Assembly (NCBI GenBank): GCA_002730735.1
Contig: PCAU01000008.1
Coordinates: forward strand, 1 to 55,210
Direction: 5' to 3'
Origin: Acidobacteriota bacterium
GTDB lineage: Bacteria > Acidobacteriota > Vicinamibacteria > Vicinamibacterales > UBA823
Length of the DNA stretch: 55,210 nt
This document shows positions 25,928-34,182 of this stretch, piece after piece (position 1 is the first letter of the stretch; every line of letters starts with the position of its first letter). The notes under the pieces were generated by a model. That model saw only the letters and a program-made list of their open reading frames with translations. It did not search any database and was not told the origin of the DNA. The position numbers were made by a program, and so were the translations under genes.

Positions 25928-26157
25928 CAGACGACGACGCCGTGGCCCGGCGCCTGGCGCTGTCTTGGGGTGTTTCTTCAACTACAGTGGACACTTCTGG
26001 GTTGGAAACGGCTTCAATTCAGCAGACATTGTTACAACGAAAAACATTGGCTCAAGGTGATTTCGTTATTTTCGTGAGAGTCCATTCCGATCCGACTTTG
26101 GCGGATGGAAATTTCCTTCAGCTTCGCCAACTTCCAGCCACCCCCATAAACAAATAA
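25912..26157 (+). pseudogene. pyk: Pyruvate kinase C-terminal fragment, out of frame with the N-terminal part
   Basis: Codes PIYAVTDDDAVARRLALSWG and onwards to LADGNFLQLRQLP, the end of the pyruvate kinase C-terminal domain, in the frame two bases ahead of the upstream part. It has no ribosome binding site of its own and no start except an internal GTG, so it is a continuation rather than a separate gene. The final strand region is somewhat diverged from the family (VFVRVHSDPTLADGN-like in place of the usual glycine-rich turn). Confidence 0.85.
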
Positions 26158-26347
26158 TTCCCCCTCTGCGACTACCTCGACAGATAGTGGGTCGGGAGAA
26201 CGGTGGGACCGGTGATGCAAAGACAGGTGTCCACCGATTTGGCTTTATACTAGGCCCCGGTGTAGGTTTCTGCCGGAATACTTGGCACCACTAAGGCTTG
26301 ACTAGTCTCAATTGGCCTACGCAACACACTCGCAGCTAGGAGGAAGG

Positions 26348-27298
26348 ATGCCTCAGAAGAAATGGCCTGTCACATTCGCTTTCGTGGTGATGATACTGGT
26401 CTCGGGGTCCGGTGCAGTAAGTGCGCAACTCAGTGAGACCACCTCGTTCCTGGCCAATGTGTCCAATCAATATCGCGTCGTGCCTAACGTGGTGTATCAC
26501 GTCGCAAACAACTATGAAAATAAGCTTGACCTCTATCTGCCAGCAGACCCAAGTGGCCCCACACCCGTATTGATGATGATCCACGGTGGGGGCTGGGTGC
26601 AGGGCACTAAGGAGTCGCAGGTCCTTCGGTTGCTACCCTACCTCGAAAAGGGGTGGGCGGTTGTGAATGTCACCTATCGGCTCGTTCAAGTCTCTAGAGC
26701 TCCGGCCGCGGTTGAAGATTGCTTGTGTGCACTCCAGTGGATCGCGCGCAACGCGGAACGTTACAACTTTGACATTGCGCGGATCGTTACTTCTGGGAAC
26801 TCAGCTGGTGGCCACCTGGCGTTGACCAGCGGAATGCTACCGCCCTCGACTGGCCTCGGACGTGAGTGCACGGCAGGAAGCTTTTCAGGACCGCCAACGA
26901 TCCCGTCGGTCGAGGTAGCCGCAATCATCAACTGGAACGGTATTACCGACGTTAACGATGTGCTCGAGGGACCAAATACGAAAGGCTACGTCGTCCAATG
27001 GCTAGGCAGCCTCACTAACCGCGAAGAAATTGCCGAACTCGTTTCACCGCTGAATTACGTACGAAACGAGTTGCCGCCAACTCTTACGATTCACGGGGAT
27101 GCAGACCCGGTTGTGCCGTATGAGCACGCCGTCCGGTTACATGCTGCGCTGGAAGACGCTGGCGTCCCAAATGAACTCCACACCGTGCCCGGGGGTGGGC
27201 ACGGCGGCTTCAACCGCACGGAGACATTAGAGATTTACGAGACGATCCAACAGTTCCTAGACCGGCACGACCTCGGTGAGGATGGTTCGACACCTTGA
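26348..27298 (+). CDS. Exported alpha/beta hydrolase (esterase/lipase, BD-FAE/HSL-like)
   Basis: A serine hydrolase with signal peptide (WPVTFAFVVMILVSGSGAVS). The hydrolase core shows the oxyanion motif MMIHGGGWVQG, the nucleophile elbow GNSAGGH, the acid in HGDADPVVPYEHA and the catalytic His in PGGGHGGF. These are the features of bacterial esterases in the BD-FAE/hormone-sensitive-lipase group that attack acyl or feruloyl esters. The substrate is unknown. The ATG at 26348 follows AGGAGGAAGG; an in-frame start at 26312 precedes that site and is rejected. It opens a run of three plus-strand genes for exported proteins (gaps of 91 and 67 bp). Confidence 0.88.
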   Translation: MPQKKWPVTFAFVVMILVSGSGAVSAQLSETTSFLANVSNQYRVVPNVVYHVANNYENKLDLYLPADPSGPTPVLMMIHGGGWVQGTKESQVLRLLPYLEKGWAVVNVTYRLVQVSRAPAAVEDCLCALQWIARNAERYNFDIARIVTSGNSAGGHLALTSGMLPPSTGLGRECTAGSFSGPPTIPSVEVAAIINWNGITDVNDVLEGPNTKGYVVQWLGSLTNREEIAELVSPLNYVRNELPPTLTIHGDADPVVPYEHAVRLHAALEDAGVPNELHTVPGGGHGGFNRTETLEIYETIQQFLDRHDLGEDGSTP

Positions 27299-27389
27299 CG
27301 ACGAAAGAGGCAACGATAGACCAAGTCTGCTCCATGCACGATCGGAGCGCCTCCTGCTGAAACATCAAGTCTTTTGATGAGGCTTAACC

Positions 27390-28211
27390 ATGCTGAAACC
27401 GATAACTCTAGCTTTATTGATCGTGTCATCGTTTCCGTCCGTGGGACTTGCTACCTGGTCAGTTGTTGCGGTTGACCAACGCACTGGTGAAGTCGTGATC
27501 GCATCTGCCACCTGCGTGGCCCAAAGTCGGTTCGCTGTAGGCTTTTCGGCCAAGGGGCTAATGGATATTCAGGCGGTCGTGGTCCCTGGAAAGGGTGTAG
27601 CTGCCGCCCAGGCTAGCGTGGACCGGACTCGGACCAACCAAGAGCTAATCCATAACCAGATCGAAAATGGCACTGATCCGACTGAAATTATTAGGATGCT
27701 CCAAGAGGACCCCGAGATCGCTCGCCGTCAATTCGGGATTGTTGACCTCCGTGGCCGGCATGCTGGCTACTCCGGTGCTGGTAATGGTGCCGTGTCACTC
27801 CACTCCACGGGCCAAGTCGCCGGGGAGCCAATCTTCTACGCTATCCAGGGCAATATTCTGGCAGCTGAGACCGTGGTCGACGAGGCCGTCTTTGCCCTTC
27901 AGGTTGCTTCAGGTAGCCTGACAGACCGCGTGATGGCCGCCATGGAAGCAGCCGACACAAACGGCGGCGATCGTCGGTGCGATTGCAACACTGAACCGCG
28001 GCCTGAGGCGCCATGTAATGAGAAGACCGCGCATGTTGCCTACATCCTCCAAGCCCACGCAGACGACGCATCGGGAGACACCTTCAATAACGGTGACTAC
28101 AAGATGTATCTCAGTGCCACCGACGAAGACATCCGGCCCAGTGAGAACGCGAATCCGGTCAAAACACTACGGATGCGCTACGACGCTTGGATGGCAAACC
28201 AAGGTCGCTGA
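27390..28211 (+). CDS. Exported DUF1028-family protein (Ntn-hydrolase-like)
   Basis: A 273-residue protein with a short signal peptide (LALLIVSSFPSVGLA). The mature protein starts TWSVVAVDQRTGEVVIASAT, and has VVVPGKGVAAAQA, RQFGIVDLRGRHAGYSGAG and IFYAIQGNILAAE, the conserved core of DUF1028. That family has an Ntn-hydrolase-like fold but no agreed biochemical function; some members sit with peptidases. A cysteine-rich insert (RRCDCNTEPRPEAPCN) follows and fits an extracytoplasmic protein. GAGG lies 7 bp before the ATG. Context suggests an envelope or secreted hydrolytic function (inference). Confidence 0.85.
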   Translation: MLKPITLALLIVSSFPSVGLATWSVVAVDQRTGEVVIASATCVAQSRFAVGFSAKGLMDIQAVVVPGKGVAAAQASVDRTRTNQELIHNQIENGTDPTEIIRMLQEDPEIARRQFGIVDLRGRHAGYSGAGNGAVSLHSTGQVAGEPIFYAIQGNILAAETVVDEAVFALQVASGSLTDRVMAAMEAADTNGGDRRCDCNTEPRPEAPCNEKTAHVAYILQAHADDASGDTFNNGDYKMYLSATDEDIRPSENANPVKTLRMRYDAWMANQGR

Positions 28212-28278
28212 GCCCTGAACCTGGGGCGACGAAATCCTACTGTGGAGATCCGCATATTCCGATTTGAGGTATCTAGCT

Positions 28279-28818
28279 ATGACACGTACAGTCTTCGTTG
28301 TCTTAGTAACACTTGTTGCTCTGCCGTTCTCGGTCCCCTCCGTCGCCGCACAGCCTGTCCTGGCGAGCAGTGGTGGCATGCGTGGTCTGACGGGCATCGA
28401 AATCGTTGTTGAAGACCTAATCCCTGAGGCGTCGCTCGATGGTCTGACCAAGAACGATCTGGTCAAAGCCGTGGAGAATCGCCTCCGACAAGCTGGGGTT
28501 ACGCTTACTCCTGACGCCATCGGTGGCGCCTACTTGTACGTCAACGTTAATATGACGACCGGAAGTGGTATTTACATTTATTGTGCGGATGTAGAACTTC
28601 GACAGGCTGCTCGGTTGGTGCGCGTGCCTGATCAGGTAATACGCGAGACCGTTACCTGGCAAACCGGCGTGGTCGGCGCAGTACAAGCCACGGAACTCCG
28701 CGTCGGAATTACCAGCGTCGTCCTCGGCGAGATTGATACCTTCATCCAAAACTATGGGGAAGAAAACCCAGGATCGGTGACCATTCCACCAGACTCCAGT
28801 TCTCGTCCACCTGCCTAA
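28279..28818 (+). CDS. Exported protein of unknown function
   Basis: A 179-residue protein with signal peptide (VFVVLVTLVALPFSVPSVAA). The mature part has an alpha/beta pattern: LTGIEIVVEDLIPEAS, then a helix with LVKAVENRLRQAGVTLTPD, strands AYLYVNVNMTT and IYIYCADVELRQAARL, and a C-terminal helix ending FIQNYGEENP. I recognise no named family. ATG at 28279 with GAGG 9 bp upstream is better than a TTG at 28264. Its stop codon overlaps that of the convergent TerB-like gene by 3 bp, leaving no room for a terminator between them. Confidence 0.65.
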   Translation: MTRTVFVVLVTLVALPFSVPSVAAQPVLASSGGMRGLTGIEIVVEDLIPEASLDGLTKNDLVKAVENRLRQAGVTLTPDAIGGAYLYVNVNMTTGSGIYIYCADVELRQAARLVRVPDQVIRETVTWQTGVVGAVQATELRVGITSVVLGEIDTFIQNYGEENPGSVTIPPDSSSRPPA

Positions 28819-29351
28819 CCTACGCTCTTACGAAAGGCTTGAATCACTTCCCGCTTATCGGAGTACGCGGCACGGGCCTTCGTAAATTCAACGCGGTCGA
28901 TACCAAGTTCGCTTGCGGTCTGACGAATCCGGTTCTCCTCGGCCGACGAGATTGAGTCGTCAGCGACTGACACAGCGAACAAGCAATCGAGCAGTTCCCT
29001 GCGCTGTGCCTCTGTGGACATCTCTTTAAACTGACGGGTTACTAGAAAGTCCTCAGTGCTACCGAACAACTCGTTCTGACTTCGCGCGATCTTAACAACA
29101 AGTACCGCTTGGGCTTCAGGAATATGACCTAGTTCAAGAACGAACCTGGTCATTACCGCGACCTCCTCGTCGCTAAAGCACTGGTCGGCATGTGCCACAC
29201 GACCGAGGACGTAAGCAAACGCGGCCAGATAACGTGCCTTGTCTGGATCGAGTTGTTCGAGTTCATTCACGATCCGATGAACAGTTTCGGTGTCTCGTTC
29301 AACATCGCTAGGCTCAGCTTCGCCAAAACCCAGAAATTTTAACAATGACAT
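28815..29351 (-). CDS. TerB-like (tellurite-resistance TerB/DjlA N-terminal fold) protein
   Basis: A 178-residue cytoplasmic protein of helical TerB type. Paired acidic motifs of the family are seen as VAHADQCFSDEEVAVMTRFV and VSVADDSISSAEENRIRQTA; each DxxxxxxE motif is a potential metal site. The family includes tellurite-resistance proteins and co-chaperone domains, but no ter operon partner is present here, so a tellurite role is not implied. It lies 20 bp after the AI-2E family permease gene and is probably transcribed with it. No signal peptide. Confidence 0.8.
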   Translation of the reverse strand: MSLLKFLGFGEAEPSDVERDTETVHRIVNELEQLDPDKARYLAAFAYVLGRVAHADQCFSDEEVAVMTRFVLELGHIPEAQAVLVVKIARSQNELFGSTEDFLVTRQFKEMSTEAQRRELLDCLFAVSVADDSISSAEENRIRQTASELGIDRVEFTKARAAYSDKREVIQAFRKSVG

Positions 29352-29371
29352 GGTCGCTCCAAGATCGCATT

Positions 29372-30436
29372 CTAACGTCGAAAGAAACGCGCTGTCGACC
29401 GGCGCGGGTGAGCGTCAAGCATCACAGCCACCCAACGGAAGTCCTCAGTATTCTCCAGTGCAATCTTTACGATGACCGTTAGCGGCACCGACAACAGCAT
29501 CCCAACAGGACCCCAGATCCAACCCCAAAAAACCAAGGACATGAAAACAACCAGCGTCGATAATCCGAGGCGTCGACCCATTAAATAAGGTTCTAGGAAG
29601 TTCGCTAGCCCAATGTTGATTACTAGGTATCCGAGCGCCAAGACTGACGCACTAGCAGGCCCGAACTGAACCAGCACCAGCAGTACGGGCGGAATGGCTG
29701 CGAGGATTGAACCGAGGTTGGGAATGTAGTTAAAAATGAATGCGACCAATCCCCATAAAAGCGGAAATCCGAATCCAAGTAAAGAGACCCACAGACCCAC
29801 AAGAATCCCAGTCACTAGACTGATGAGCGTCTTGATCGCCAAGTAGCGTTGGACCTGACGGGTTATTTGGCCAAATCGCTCAACGTGGTCCGACCGATCG
29901 CCAAACGCTGCCTTGAGTTTTCCAGAAAAGCCCGCCGCCTCAGCGAGTATAAATACCATTGTCAGGATAACGAGAAACGTATTTTGGGCGATTGCCGCCA
30001 CAGCACGGAGTGTGCCGCCCACTAGGTCCATGAGAGCGGCAGGGTTGAGCATGTCAGGCGCACCCCAACTCGCGGTGTCAACGCCTCGCGCTTCAAGCCA
30101 TTCCAATACCCACCCTATGAGTTCCTGGAAACGTGCTTGGTAGCCAGGAGCCGCAGCGGTGAACTCGTTAAGGGATTGTCCAATAACAATCACAACGCCG
30201 GCCAGGACAGCGACAGCCGTCAAAACCGTCGCCAAAACAGCTAGTACAGGTGGTAATCCCCAACGCCGCAAACCTGCCATGAACGGCAGGCTGATGATAG
30301 CGAGAAACACGGAAACGAGAAATGGGAGTAACAACTGCCCTGATGCCCGCAAGCCGGCGAGAACAATAACGAGGCTGGCGGCAATAATTAGGAAGCGAGC
30401 GCCTCTATCGTGAACCGGGCGGTCATTAGCAATCAT
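29372..30436 (-). CDS. AI-2E family transporter/permease
   Basis: A 354-residue inner-membrane protein of the PerM/YdiK/TqsA family with about seven to eight hydrophobic segments. Family landmarks are LLLPFLVSVFLAIISLPFM near the N-terminus, a central soluble stretch (QARFQELIGWVLEWLEARG), KTLISLVTGILVGLWV, LWGLVAFIFNYIPNLGS and FLEPYLMGRRLGLSTLVVFM. Members export small molecules or act as Na+/H+ antiporters; the autoinducer name is historical and does not prove a quorum role. GAGG lies 7 bp before the ATG. A perfect 14-bp palindrome sits 20-33 bp upstream of the start and could be an operator. First gene of a two-gene unit with the TerB-like gene. Confidence 0.9.
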   Translation of the reverse strand: MIANDRPVHDRGARFLIIAASLVIVLAGLRASGQLLLPFLVSVFLAIISLPFMAGLRRWGLPPVLAVLATVLTAVAVLAGVVIVIGQSLNEFTAAAPGYQARFQELIGWVLEWLEARGVDTASWGAPDMLNPAALMDLVGGTLRAVAAIAQNTFLVILTMVFILAEAAGFSGKLKAAFGDRSDHVERFGQITRQVQRYLAIKTLISLVTGILVGLWVSLLGFGFPLLWGLVAFIFNYIPNLGSILAAIPPVLLVLVQFGPASASVLALGYLVINIGLANFLEPYLMGRRLGLSTLVVFMSLVFWGWIWGPVGMLLSVPLTVIVKIALENTEDFRWVAVMLDAHPRRSTARFFRR

Positions 30437-30455
30437 TCAGTTCGCCTCATCGGGC

Positions 30456-30469
30456 AGGTGTGCACACCT
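30456..30469. promoter_or_regulatory. 14-bp perfect palindrome, candidate operator of the AI-2E permease
   Basis: AGGTGTGCACACCT is a perfect inverted repeat placed 20 bp before the permease start codon, in the leader or promoter. The position suits a dimeric repressor; no matching regulator gene is in the window. Confidence 0.35.
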
Positions 30470-30671
30470 TGAACACCGTAGTTCCCCACACAGGCCGCAA
30501 CACCAAACGCACACCGCTCCATGGTACCAGATGAAGCTTAAGACCGAGCCACGTACATCGCTTAAACATCAATAAGGATTCTTCTAGCCCCTCGCCTGAG
30601 GGTTAGGCACCGATCTATACTAGCGTTGTACGCGCAGCGGCGGTGTTCTGCTCGTCATCAATTTACCGTGT

Positions 30672-30758
30672 GCGAAAGTGGCGGAACTGGCAGACGCGCC
30701 GGATTTAGGATCCGGTGGCCGCGAGGCTGTGGGGGTTCAAATCCCCCCTTTCGCACCA
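30672..30758 (+). tRNA. tRNA-Leu (anticodon UAG)
   Basis: Acceptor GCGAAAG (30672-30678) pairs with CTTTCGC (30748-30754), followed by discriminator A and an encoded CCA (30756-30758). The anticodon stem CCGGA/TCCGG encloses TTTAGGA with anticodon TAG at 30706-30708. The long variable arm (TGGCCGCGAGGCTG region) and the GGGGG-TTCAAAT-CCCCC T-arm fit a class II leucine tRNA of 87 nt. A TATACT -10-like element lies at 30616-30621. Trigger factor starts 25 bp later, so joint transcription is likely. Confidence 0.96.
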
Positions 30759-30783
30759 ATTCTCAGCATCGAAGCGTGAAAAC

Positions 30784-32091
30784 ATGAAGACCGAGTTCAC
30801 CGACATTAGTGATACGCAGAAAAAGATTGCCATAGAAATCCCGGGCGAGGTCGTTGATGCCAAGATCGACCGTGTCACACGCGATTTCTCGCGCAGTGCG
30901 AAAATACCCGGCTTCCGGCCGGGCAAGGTGCCCACTAAATTAATTCAGCAGCGGTTCCGAGAACAAATCTTCCATGAAGTAACGCAGGGTCTGATCCCAA
31001 ATGCGGTTGAGGAAACACTCCGCGAGCGCGGCCTCGAACCAGTGGACACACCGAACATCCGGGACGTTGTAGTCAACAAAGGCAGCCCACTCACGTTCAC
31101 GGCCACTTTCGAAACCGTGCCACCGATCGACCCAGGTGACTATGCGGTCTTCACGCTCAGAAGACCGCCCATTTTGGTCGAAGAGGAGGCAATCGATAAA
31201 GCCCTAAGCGAACTGCGGGAACGGTCTGCACGCTTTGACCCCGTAAGCGGACGTCTAACTGAACAGGGTGATTCGGTCGTGCTTGACCTTACACGCGAGG
31301 TTGTCAACGGACCAAATTCTACCGAGGTGCCACCAGAGCAGTTAAAACCCGACACGCACAAAGGTGTCACAATCGAGATCGGCGCATCGGCAAACCCACC
31401 GGGATTTGATGATGAGATAATCGGCCTCGATATAGATGACGTAAAGGAATTTACTCTGTCGTATCCGACTGATCACGCAACGTCGGAACTGGCTGGCACA
31501 ACGGTCCGCTACGATGTGAGGGTAAAAGCGATTAAGCGTCGCAATCTACCAGAACTCGATGACGAGTTCGCGAAAGACATTGGTGATTTCGAGAACCTCG
31601 GTGCGTTGCGTACCCGTGTATCTGAGGACCTCAAGAAAGAGGCTGAGCAGGACGCTGACCGGCAAGTTCGGGCCGAGTTGGTAAAGCAGCTCGCGGAGCG
31701 CATTACGTTCAACCTGCCGGAGGCTCTTGTCAACCGTGAATTGGATCGACGGGTCGAGGAATTTGTACGGCGCTTACTTGAACAACGGGTTGATCCAAAA
31801 AAGGCCAACATTAACTGGGAAGAATTTCGAGAACAGCAGCGTGAACCGGCACAGGAAGCGGTGTGTAGTGCCTTAGTCATCGACGAGATCGCACGCCGTG
31901 AGTCACTCAGTCCGTCCGAGGAAGACATTGAGAGTGAGGTAGCTCGCTACGCCGAACGGTCCGGCCGCCCAACCGCAACTGTTCGTGCAAAACTGGAACA
32001 AGAAGGTGGTATGGCACGAGTTGAGATCGGTCTCCGTCGAGAGAAAGCGATGAACCTGCTCTTGTCGCGTGCTAAGATCATTACTGTGTGA
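30784..32091 (+). CDS. tig: Trigger factor (ribosome-associated chaperone and prolyl isomerase)
   Basis: Binds the ribosome exit tunnel and shields nascent chains. The 435-residue protein has the usual three parts. The N-terminal ribosome-binding domain carries the signature GFRPGK at 43-48. The FKBP-like isomerase domain is at roughly 150-245 (QGDSVVLDLT ... TVRYDVRVKAIKRRNLPELDD), and a long helical C-terminal domain follows. The ATG at 30784 is chosen because family proteins begin MKTEF-like here; an in-frame upstream start would overlap the tRNA and is rejected. It heads the conserved tig-clpP-clpX-lon order. A 144-bp spacer to clpP contains possible stems (AGTTGCC 32124-32130 with GGCAACT 32168-32174), of unknown significance. 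Confidence 0.95.
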   Translation: MKTEFTDISDTQKKIAIEIPGEVVDAKIDRVTRDFSRSAKIPGFRPGKVPTKLIQQRFREQIFHEVTQGLIPNAVEETLRERGLEPVDTPNIRDVVVNKGSPLTFTATFETVPPIDPGDYAVFTLRRPPILVEEEAIDKALSELRERSARFDPVSGRLTEQGDSVVLDLTREVVNGPNSTEVPPEQLKPDTHKGVTIEIGASANPPGFDDEIIGLDIDDVKEFTLSYPTDHATSELAGTTVRYDVRVKAIKRRNLPELDDEFAKDIGDFENLGALRTRVSEDLKKEAEQDADRQVRAELVKQLAERITFNLPEALVNRELDRRVEEFVRRLLEQRVDPKKANINWEEFREQQREPAQEAVCSALVIDEIARRESLSPSEEDIESEVARYAERSGRPTATVRAKLEQEGGMARVEIGLRREKAMNLLLSRAKIITV

Positions 32092-32235
32092 GCAGTTGCT
32101 TCACTGAGTGCGGAATCCCATCAAGTTGCCGATACCGTGGTAGTGGGTCGCTGGTGGAGCGTCTCAAGGCAACTGGAGACCGACGCTGTGAGCACATGGT
32201 CGCAGATATGTGCAGTAATGTGTTGAGAATTGAAC

Positions 32236-32859
32236 ATGACTGACGAGCGAGCACAATTAATTCCGATGGTCGTCGAACAATCGAACCGTGGGGAGCGTGC
32301 CTACGACATCTTCTCGCGATTGCTCAAAGATAGCATTATCTTCATAGGTTCTCCCATCGACGATGCGATCGCGAACCTAGTCATTGCTCAAATGCTTTTC
32401 TTAGAGGCCGAGGATCCCGATCGTGACATCTTGCTTTACATCAATAGTCCCGGTGGAGCGATCACAGCTGGGTTGGCCATCTACGACACGATGCAGTTCA
32501 TCAAGCCAGACGTGCAAACCTATTGCATCGGCCAGGCTGCGTCCATGGGTGCAGTATTACTGGCATCCGGCACCAAGGGTAAGCGTTTTTCGTTACCAAA
32601 TTCGAGGATCGTAATCCATCAACCGCTCATGTCTGGCTTGGGTGGCCAAGCAACCGACATCGATATCGCGGCTCGGGAGATTATTAGGATTCGCGAACGG
32701 CTGAACGAAATCCTCGTGAAACACACTGGTCAGACGGTTAAACGGATCCAGGAGGACACCGAGCGAGACTACATCATGTCAGCTGAGCAAGCCCAAAAAT
32801 ACGGTATCATTGACGATGTGATCCACCAGCGGGAACGAGAGCCCGGATCGCCCGAGTAA
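32236..32859 (+). CDS. clpP: ATP-dependent Clp protease proteolytic subunit ClpP
   Basis: A serine protease that forms the degradation chamber for ClpX. The 207-residue protein carries the complete triad: Ser103 in [11 protein letters not shown], His128 in RIVIHQPL and Asp178 in TERDYIMS. The N-terminal [20 protein letters not shown] is the gate region typical of the family, and [14 protein letters not shown] lines the oxyanion hole. ATG at 32236 is preferred to a TTG two codons earlier. ClpX follows after 21 bp and is surely co-transcribed. Confidence 0.97.
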   Translation: MTDERAQLIPMVVEQSNRGERAYDIFSRLLKDSIIFIGSPIDDAIANLVIAQMLFLEAEDPDRDILLYINSPGGAITAGLAIYDTMQFIKPDVQTYCIGQAASMGAVLLASGTKGKRFSLPNSRIVIHQPLMSGLGGQATDIDIAAREIIRIRERLNEILVKHTGQTVKRIQEDTERDYIMSAEQAQKYGIIDDVIHQREREPGSPE

Positions 32860-32880
32860 ACTGATTAACGAGCATGAGGC

Positions 32881-34131
32881 ATGGGCAAGAAACAGAGTGA
32901 CTCGGAGATTCTCCGTTGCTCGTTCTGCAACAAAGACCAGAATGATGTGCGGAAGCTCATCGCTGGTCCAACCGTATTCATCTGTGATGAATGTGTCGAG
33001 GTGTGTAACGACATCATCGCCGACGATAGCCGTTTCGAGAGCCGGTCGAGTGTTCGACCGACTCTTCCGGTACCGCATGAAATTAAGGAGTTTCTTGACG
33101 AGTACGTCATTGGTCAAGAACAAACGAAAAAGAAGCTCGCTGTTGCTGTCTACAACCACTATAAGCGGATCGAAATTCAAAAACGGACCAAGAATCGTAA
33201 CGACATCGAACTAACTAAATCGAACATCTTACTTGTCGGCCCAACGGGCACTGGCAAGACCTTACTCGCGCAGACCCTAGCAAAACTTCTGTCAGTACCG
33301 TTCACCATTGTCGATGCTACAACGCTTACCGAAGCTGGCTATGTCGGTGAGGATGTTGAAAATATCATCCTCAAGCTTCTGCAAGCGGCGGGCGGAGACA
33401 TCGAGAAGTGTCAGCAGGGCATCATCTACGTCGATGAGGTTGATAAGATTTGCCGGAAAGACGAAAACCCCTCAATCACGCGTGACGTGTCTGGCGAAGG
33501 TGTGCAGCAGGCACTGTTGAAGATCCTTGAGGGCACTGTTGCCAACGTCCCACCTCAAGGGGGACGTAAGCATCCCCATCAAGAATTTTTTCAAGTAGAC
33601 ACGACTAACATTTTGTTCATTTGTGGTGGCGCGTTCGTCGGGCTAGACAAGAACATTAACCGACGTGTTGGTAAGAAAGGACTTGGTTTTCGGGCCGACG
33701 TTAAATCGATGCGAGATCGTGATATTGGGTCAACGCTCGAACTGGTGGAGCCCGGCGATCTTATTCAGTTCGGCTTGATCCCTGAGTTCGTAGGCCGGTT
33801 ACCAGTCATAGGAACACTTCATGAACTCGATAAATCGGCCTTAATGCAAATATTGACGAAACCTCGGAACGCAATTACGCGTCAGTACCAAAAGCTTCTC
33901 GAGTACGAGAACGTAAAGTTGCATTTCACTGAAGACGCTCTCACGGCGATTGCCGAATTGACCCTTGAACGAAAGCTTGGTGCGCGTGGGCTCCGGATGA
34001 TCATTGAGGAGCTAATGCTCGACATTATGTATAACTTGCCCGGCCAGAAGAAAATACGCGAGTGCATGATCACGCGTGATGTGGTCCTAGCTAAAGACAA
34101 GCCAACTACCTTGTTCGAGAAGGCCGGATAG
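32881..34131 (+). CDS. clpX: ATP-dependent Clp protease ATP-binding subunit ClpX
   Basis: AAA+ unfoldase that feeds substrates to ClpP. The 416-residue protein starts with a C4 zinc-binding domain (Cys13, Cys16, Cys35, Cys38) that binds adaptors and substrates. Walker A GPTGTGKT is at 120-127 and Walker B lies in [10 protein letters not shown]. The ClpP-contact loop is in the expected place after AFVGLDKNI, where the IGF motif reads KGLGF here. The sensor-2 arginine is in [12 protein letters not shown]. It lies between clpP (21 bp) and lon, with lon starting about 50 bp downstream. Confidence 0.97.
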   Translation: MGKKQSDSEILRCSFCNKDQNDVRKLIAGPTVFICDECVEVCNDIIADDSRFESRSSVRPTLPVPHEIKEFLDEYVIGQEQTKKKLAVAVYNHYKRIEIQKRTKNRNDIELTKSNILLVGPTGTGKTLLAQTLAKLLSVPFTIVDATTLTEAGYVGEDVENIILKLLQAAGGDIEKCQQGIIYVDEVDKICRKDENPSITRDVSGEGVQQALLKILEGTVANVPPQGGRKHPHQEFFQVDTTNILFICGGAFVGLDKNINRRVGKKGLGFRADVKSMRDRDIGSTLELVEPGDLIQFGLIPEFVGRLPVIGTLHELDKSALMQILTKPRNAITRQYQKLLEYENVKLHFTEDALTAIAELTLERKLGARGLRMIIEELMLDIMYNLPGQKKIRECMITRDVVLAKDKPTTLFEKAG

Positions 34132-34182
34132 CTGGAATTGAGCAGCCGTCGCGCAGATAAGTCTTACGGAGATAACGCCCTT

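Noticed and set aside
28815-30436. Tellurite resistance or quorum-sensing operon
   Set aside because: A lone TerB-like protein and an AI-2E family permease do not establish either; no ter or lux genes are nearby.
30715-30783. N-terminal extension of trigger factor starting inside the tRNA
   Set aside because: It would overlap the tRNA gene, and the family N-terminus starts at the ATG at 30784.
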